A stretch of 64,000 bases of DNA from Strongylocentrotus droebachiensis (Eukaryota; Echinodermata; Echinoidea; Camarodonta; Strongylocentrotidae), in assembly GCA_035222895.1 (NCBI GenBank), contig JAVYIG010001831.1, positions 186,001 to 250,000 on the forward strand, given 5' to 3'. The position numbers and the translations under genes are program-made. The notes under the pieces were generated by a model. That model made no database searches. It was not told the origin of the DNA and saw only the letters and a program-made list of their open reading frames with translations. Shown piece by piece: positions 59,201 through 64,000 of the stretch (position 1 is its first letter; each line of letters begins with the position of its first letter).

Positions 59201-62200
59201 TGTAAACAAAACATACCAATTCGTCAAGTCTGGGATCACCCTATTTGTTCGGCTTGCTCCCTCACAATTATTAACGCGGATACGCTTCCCCTAATACCTG
59301 TACATAGAATGAGTGTCCAAACAATGCTACACTACTTTGTCTTACCTACCCCCTCCGTTGGGAATATAATAAGACTTGGTACTCCATAACGCTTGGAAGA
59401 ATTAAACAACTTTAAATTACAAGAAAAAACGGTTTCGTGGTTAGCGTTTAAAGTTGGAATCGATATAAATACACAGATCCAATAGGGGAGACAATAACTT
59501 ACTGATTGGGCTACAAGACTGTTCAAGTAAACCGTTACCTTCTGCATGGCTATAATGACACTATTGTCTCTGCCAAACCATAAGCTGGTATAAGTGTCAC
59601 ATGCGTGACCGGTGACATAGACGTCCAATGAAATAGTTCGGAAGGATAGGGGGCATTATGTTGGGGTTTTCTCCTTTGTATTGTCAATCGCTTTCTTTTC
59701 ACCTCGTTAGACCGCTAAGAGAATAAAGCCGTGAATTAATTAAGCGTAAAAGCTGCTTTTCTTCGCGAGTCCAAGGAGTTTTAAAGAGCCCACCTAGTAT
59801 TTCCTTGGTGAAACAAAAGTGAGCAATCAGTGAGCCTTTGTCTCCATCATGATTCCAAAACGGGTTTGTAAACCGCAACAGTAGCCCCCCCCAACTCCCA
59901 ACCTAGTTCAAATCGTGCGTGTCAATATAACGTGTAGATAGACTGTAAGCGTGATAAAAAAAACATTTAATTGAAATAATGCATAATGTTTTAGTAAAAG
60001 TACGCAACCCTCTAGTAGGCTTTCATGAAATAACTTGAAATATGGCCCATCCCCAGCCTATTCAATATTATTGTCATATCAATTTGAAGAAAAAAAAAGT
60101 ATAATCCTTTTCACAACGGTAAATAAGGAGGGGTGCATGACGAGGAAAAAAATAAGGGGTGAAAAGAAAAGGGGACGAGGGGGAGGGGACGAAAACTGTG
60201 AAGAGGTCAAGAAGAAGAGGCAGAAAAATAGAGTTGACGATGATCAAGACGAAATAGATAAAGAAATAGATTAACTTTGCTATACTGAGCTAAAAGAAGG
60301 AGAAATTATGAAGATTCAAATATAAGAAAAGAAGATAATAAGCAGAGAGATTGTATTGAATAGAGATGTTACATTAACAGACCATTAAAGCAATGATTTA
60401 ACGAAAGGTGAAACAGAAAGAAAAAATGAATTAAATATGAAGAAATGGAAAGGCGAAAACAAAAATCACGATTTTCTCAAATGATGTTTAACAAGCCACA
60501 TTAAAGTCGAATAGGTTATAACACTGAATACATACAAGTGGTTCAAGAACCTCCCTTCATGGCCTTACCAAGTAAATCACTCGCATCTTGAGTTTATAAG
60601 AAGAAGACAAGTTTTTATCATTGAATAGTCTAACTGGTGTAATTTGCCCTGACACACCGAGCTCCCATTTTATGTAATTACCCGGTATTTAGTAAGGCTT
60701 CAGTTACACATTTTTTCTCTAAACACCCTTTCATACCAGTCAAAAAGTAGAAAATATTTGGAGGCATCAAGCAAGATAAATGATGGTAGTTAAGTAATTG
60801 GCGGTTGGAGTTTTTTCCATTTGTCAGTTGTAAGTATTCATAAACGAGGGTATCTATTTAGAGCCATTAGGAGCTTTAGAGTAAATATGTGGTCACTGAC
60901 ACATACGTCATGAAGACTATTCCACATAAGCCGAGTGGGAATGTTAGAAAGAGTTCGTCACTATTGTCTGACAGTATATAGGCCAATTTAACATATATTC
61001 TATCAAAACGAACTCATTATATAGTGAATACAGAATGATGTAATAACATAACATGTCTATAAAATTGTATGCACTTATCTGTATGCACCCTAAACTATCA
61101 TGTTTATAAAGGTGTTTGTTTGATTGTTGTTGTTGTTTTGGTGGATTACTTTTGTTCAGCTATGAGCATTGTATCATGGGTTTTAAAAGATGTACTATTG
61201 CCCGGACGTTTCATTATATCTTTCCTCCTGCTGTTTCTGTTAAATGGCCAATAAGGGGTTCATAAATGCACATACCAGTGAAATACGGTCATTTTAGCTC
61301 ATTATCATCATCCAATAACCATCATTTTATGACAGGAACTGCCCATATTCGGCAGTTTGTCGCGCCTTCATTACATCCTCAATGCATTGGGTTGTCGTAA
61401 TCTTGGTAGTGGTATAAGAAGCACATTTTGGTTAATAGGCTATTTGGTTTGATATTGAGCGCGCGGATAATGGTGTTTATTCGCGCCATTTGACAGGTGG
61501 AATGGCCATTTTGATACCTCAGTTACACCAAGAGACCTACAGCAGAGCGAACAAATTGTCTACATTGCCTCCTATGGTCAAAAATCGGTCGGTTGGGAGT
61601 CTGAGTTGAGTCGGTTTGTCGTATTGTTTCGGTCTCTCTTTCTTTCCCATTCGCTCCAAAAATCTTCGGATGTATTATGGTACATTATATTATTTACTTT
61701 ATGCGTTATATGTCATGTTATTACGAGAAGAAGGAAAACAAAATGTTCTTTCTGTTTTGCTACATACACTGCATTATAAATTGATTTATATGATATATTT
61801 GTTTACAAACAGAATATTTATTTGTTACATTGCATTCTGATTTATATGTTTATAACCAGATCATTGATGTACATCAATGATGATTAATAAATACAATACA
61901 AATCAATACATGTAGTATGATTAGTTAGTCTATCAGTCATCCTACGCGTTTTACGTATCCTACAATCGGTTTCGCCCAAATGTTCGTCTCTGTATCTTTC
62001 TTACCATTTTGATTTGTCTGTTTATTTCTTCAGCCTGTCTTTCCGCCTTCTTATCTTTGCGCGCGCTCATCTCTCTCTCTCTCTCTGAGGTTCTGCCCTA
62101 CCATGTACCCTCCTAACCTTAATTTTAAATCACTCTCGCTTTTTTGATATATATTTTTTGTCATTATGGGGGTATATCGCTCCCCTTTCTGTTTCTTTGT

Positions 62201-63855
62201 ATCCGTTGTCTGTACTTTCTGTCTCTCTTTCTTTCTAAATCTCTAAAGCAAATCCACATCCACTATTTCCCCCACCTTTTCTTATCGCTCAAGTGTTGTG
62301 AGATTCGCATATGACATGAGAGGGCGATAGTACAGAGTCATCTTGGAAATGGTTAAGCTATGTGTATATTCGGACACAATCGAAAGTCTTAATTAACAAG
62401 ATGAAAACAGTATGAATATTATCACTGATCTTGGCATCTCGGTTTTTTAAAATAAATTGTGACTGGTCATTTACCCATCAAGTTAATGCCCACTCCCATT
62501 CCCATCTCTCTCTCTCTCTGTCCCCCACTCCTCTCCGCACCCCCTCTCTCACACGCACATACTTCCAGCCTGCATACAACACAAATACCAATAGACGGCA
62601 GGAGACGGATCTTTCTCTGATCAAGGTTCGAAGTTGCTCTAGACCACATATTAGCCATTTCTGATAGCAAGTCTGTTAAATTATTAACAACTTTTCTTCT
62701 TTTTTTGCTTGTTGGGGCAACATGGGCGAATTTGGTCTAACATTGACCCCCCCCCCCCTACCCCCTGCTTCACAAACATAATTCTTCAGCACTACGAAAC
62801 ACCATGCAAAATGAAGAGGGGAAACTAAGACAATTTCATACATTTCATATCTTCTTTTTATATCTGCCCCATTTCATGAGCCTGAGGGGCAATCACAATA
62901 ATGTGCCTGACATTTAATAATGAAATATAATCACAATGATTGAATCATTCTATATCATTTCATTCCATTTATACATGAGTGGTTCAATCACTACCCAATG
63001 TCAAAGGTCACCATCTGACATGCTATTCAAAATATGATTAAAATAATAGGAAAATAAACATCAACAAAGAATAAATGCAGTTTAGGTAGTTAGTTCACAA
63101 GACATGAATGAATAGGACACGCTACATTGAAGGAAATTGTATGGATAAATACATGGATAAGAATATTGCTTTACCAATATAGAGCTAGTAAGTTCTGCTT
63201 TTGTGTACATGTATTTACATGTGGTGTTACAACTAACACACCAATACTATGACATGTTTTGTGTCTTTCTTTATATAATCTTCTAATGACTTTTTAAAGA
63301 TTAATAAGTTGTCATAGCCAGCTTATCCGCTTGGCAATGTCCAAAATGTCATATATTGTACCTTCAAGTCAATGATACAATTTTTCCCCTTTTACAATTT
63401 ACATTTAGGAACACACAAAAACACATTCAAAGAATACACTTCGTCTTCTCTACTAATTTTTTAAAGCAAACATTGCTTGATCCCTTCTATCTTAGGTATA
63501 TTATGCATTCCACACACACCTTCATCTTAATTATGTTAAGATATCTTCTCCTTATAAGCACCACTAACATTGGAAATAAGATTCAAGCAGGAAAACATTA
63601 TGATCCAAACAAAGACACCAAGTTAAATTTACATTTCATGACAATAACTCAAAATTTGAAAAAGATATGAACTATTTAAAGCTGAAAAGAATCTAGATCC
63701 ATTATAGTTTAACAAGGGAACATGTCTGCTAATGTCTACCTTTTTCTTTCGTCTTTGTAAATTTGACTAGCGAAAATCACCTAGCAGAAGAGTACCCTGC
63801 TACATGAAATATGATTTTGAAATTTGAATGCACTTACAGCATTCCTTGCATGTAC
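56219..63855. other. Long AT-rich stretch, nothing certain
   Basis: It contains a TCA/TCG repeat at 58097-58137, a C run at 58213-58228, a GA-rich patch at 60140-60230, an (AT)-rich palindrome GTACATCAATGATG near 61870, CT runs at 62072-62088, and a C run at 62750-62759. Two E2F-like words occur at 61360-61490 (GTCGCGCC, TTCGCGCCA). No splice-supported exon was found. Confidence 0.35.
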
Positions 63856-63857
63856 AT

Positions 63858-63992
63858 TAACCAATCAGGATCAAGCTTTGTGCCATCAGTTGATAAAGGA
63901 TTGGTTCTGATTGGCTAAAGTCTGTTATATTTGATTGCCTGGAACTTCAATTTGATATAAATCTTTGTGTATGAGGTTGAAAATCAAGCTTC
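63858..63992 (+). promoter_or_regulatory. CCAAT/TATA promoter-like cluster at the right edge
   Basis: Three CCAAT boxes lie within 55 bp: CCAATCA at 63861, and ATTGG (reverse CCAAT) at 63900 and 63910. A TATAAAT box follows at 63956-63962. A start of transcription would fall near 63987-63992, so any gene would lie beyond the window. The spacing matches classic Pol II promoters (CCAAT 40-100 bp upstream of TATA). No coding start is visible inside the window. Confidence 0.4.
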
Positions 63993-64000
63993 ACATCAAA

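Noticed and set aside
1-64000. A retrovirus, LTR element or Polinton copy
   Set aside because: No protease, reverse transcriptase, integrase, capsid or polymerase motif and no paired long terminal repeats were seen. Only the uncertain knuckle-like fragment at 1.6 kb could relate to such elements.

Overview
The window looks like a gene-poor stretch of a marine invertebrate nuclear genome, most likely a deuterostome and plausibly an echinoderm. The reasons are AT-rich single-copy DNA, very abundant microsatellites, many small non-autonomous transposons, tRNA-derived SINEs, and frequent short words such as AGGCCTA and TACATGTA. No complete protein gene, rRNA, CRISPR array or prokaryotic operon is visible. 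I read no reverse transcriptase, integrase or transposase domain. Species assignment is inference.

Layout. 0-1 kb: a diverged tandem repeat of about 175-200 bp. 1.6-1.8 kb: an open frame resembling a zinc knuckle. 2-11 kb: mostly AT-rich single-copy sequence with transposon debris. 11.3-11.7 kb: a 145-bp tandem repeat. 13.2-16.2 kb: microsatellites. 16.6-17.0 kb: a 385-bp TTAA-flanked MITE with a near-identical twin at 39.7-40.1 kb. 17.9 kb: a possible first coding exon. 18.7-20.7 kb: a 2-kb element with palindromic ends, internal repeats and a tRNA-like gene with a Pol III terminator. 22.2 kb: a TATA promoter-like site followed by a short ATG frame. 23.7-28.3 kb: two copies of a small TTAA MITE, one split by a retroelement tail. 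29.5-30.1 kb: a large TAG array. 30.6-31.8 kb: two tRNA-derived SINEs. 32.07-35.04 kb: a 3-kb non-autonomous hAT element with 8-bp target duplications, filled with three different tandem arrays.

36.7-45.3 kb holds the best protein-coding signals. There are several exon-like open stretches on the + strand, some with plausible splice acceptors. They include one exon-like segment that is tandemly duplicated, with each copy preserving a different half. They may be parts of one or more unrecognised host genes, but I could not join them in phase. 45.6-64 kb is mostly AT-rich non-coding DNA with a TA-flanked MITE (50.7 kb), a SINE (51.5 kb), an 883-bp near-perfect foldback element (54.0 kb), a CTT array (56.1 kb), and a CCAAT/TATA promoter-like cluster at the right edge that may start a gene just outside the window.

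The strongest observations are mobile-element structures whose ends and target-site duplications can be read directly. Gene calls are low confidence because no similarity search or transcript data could be used.
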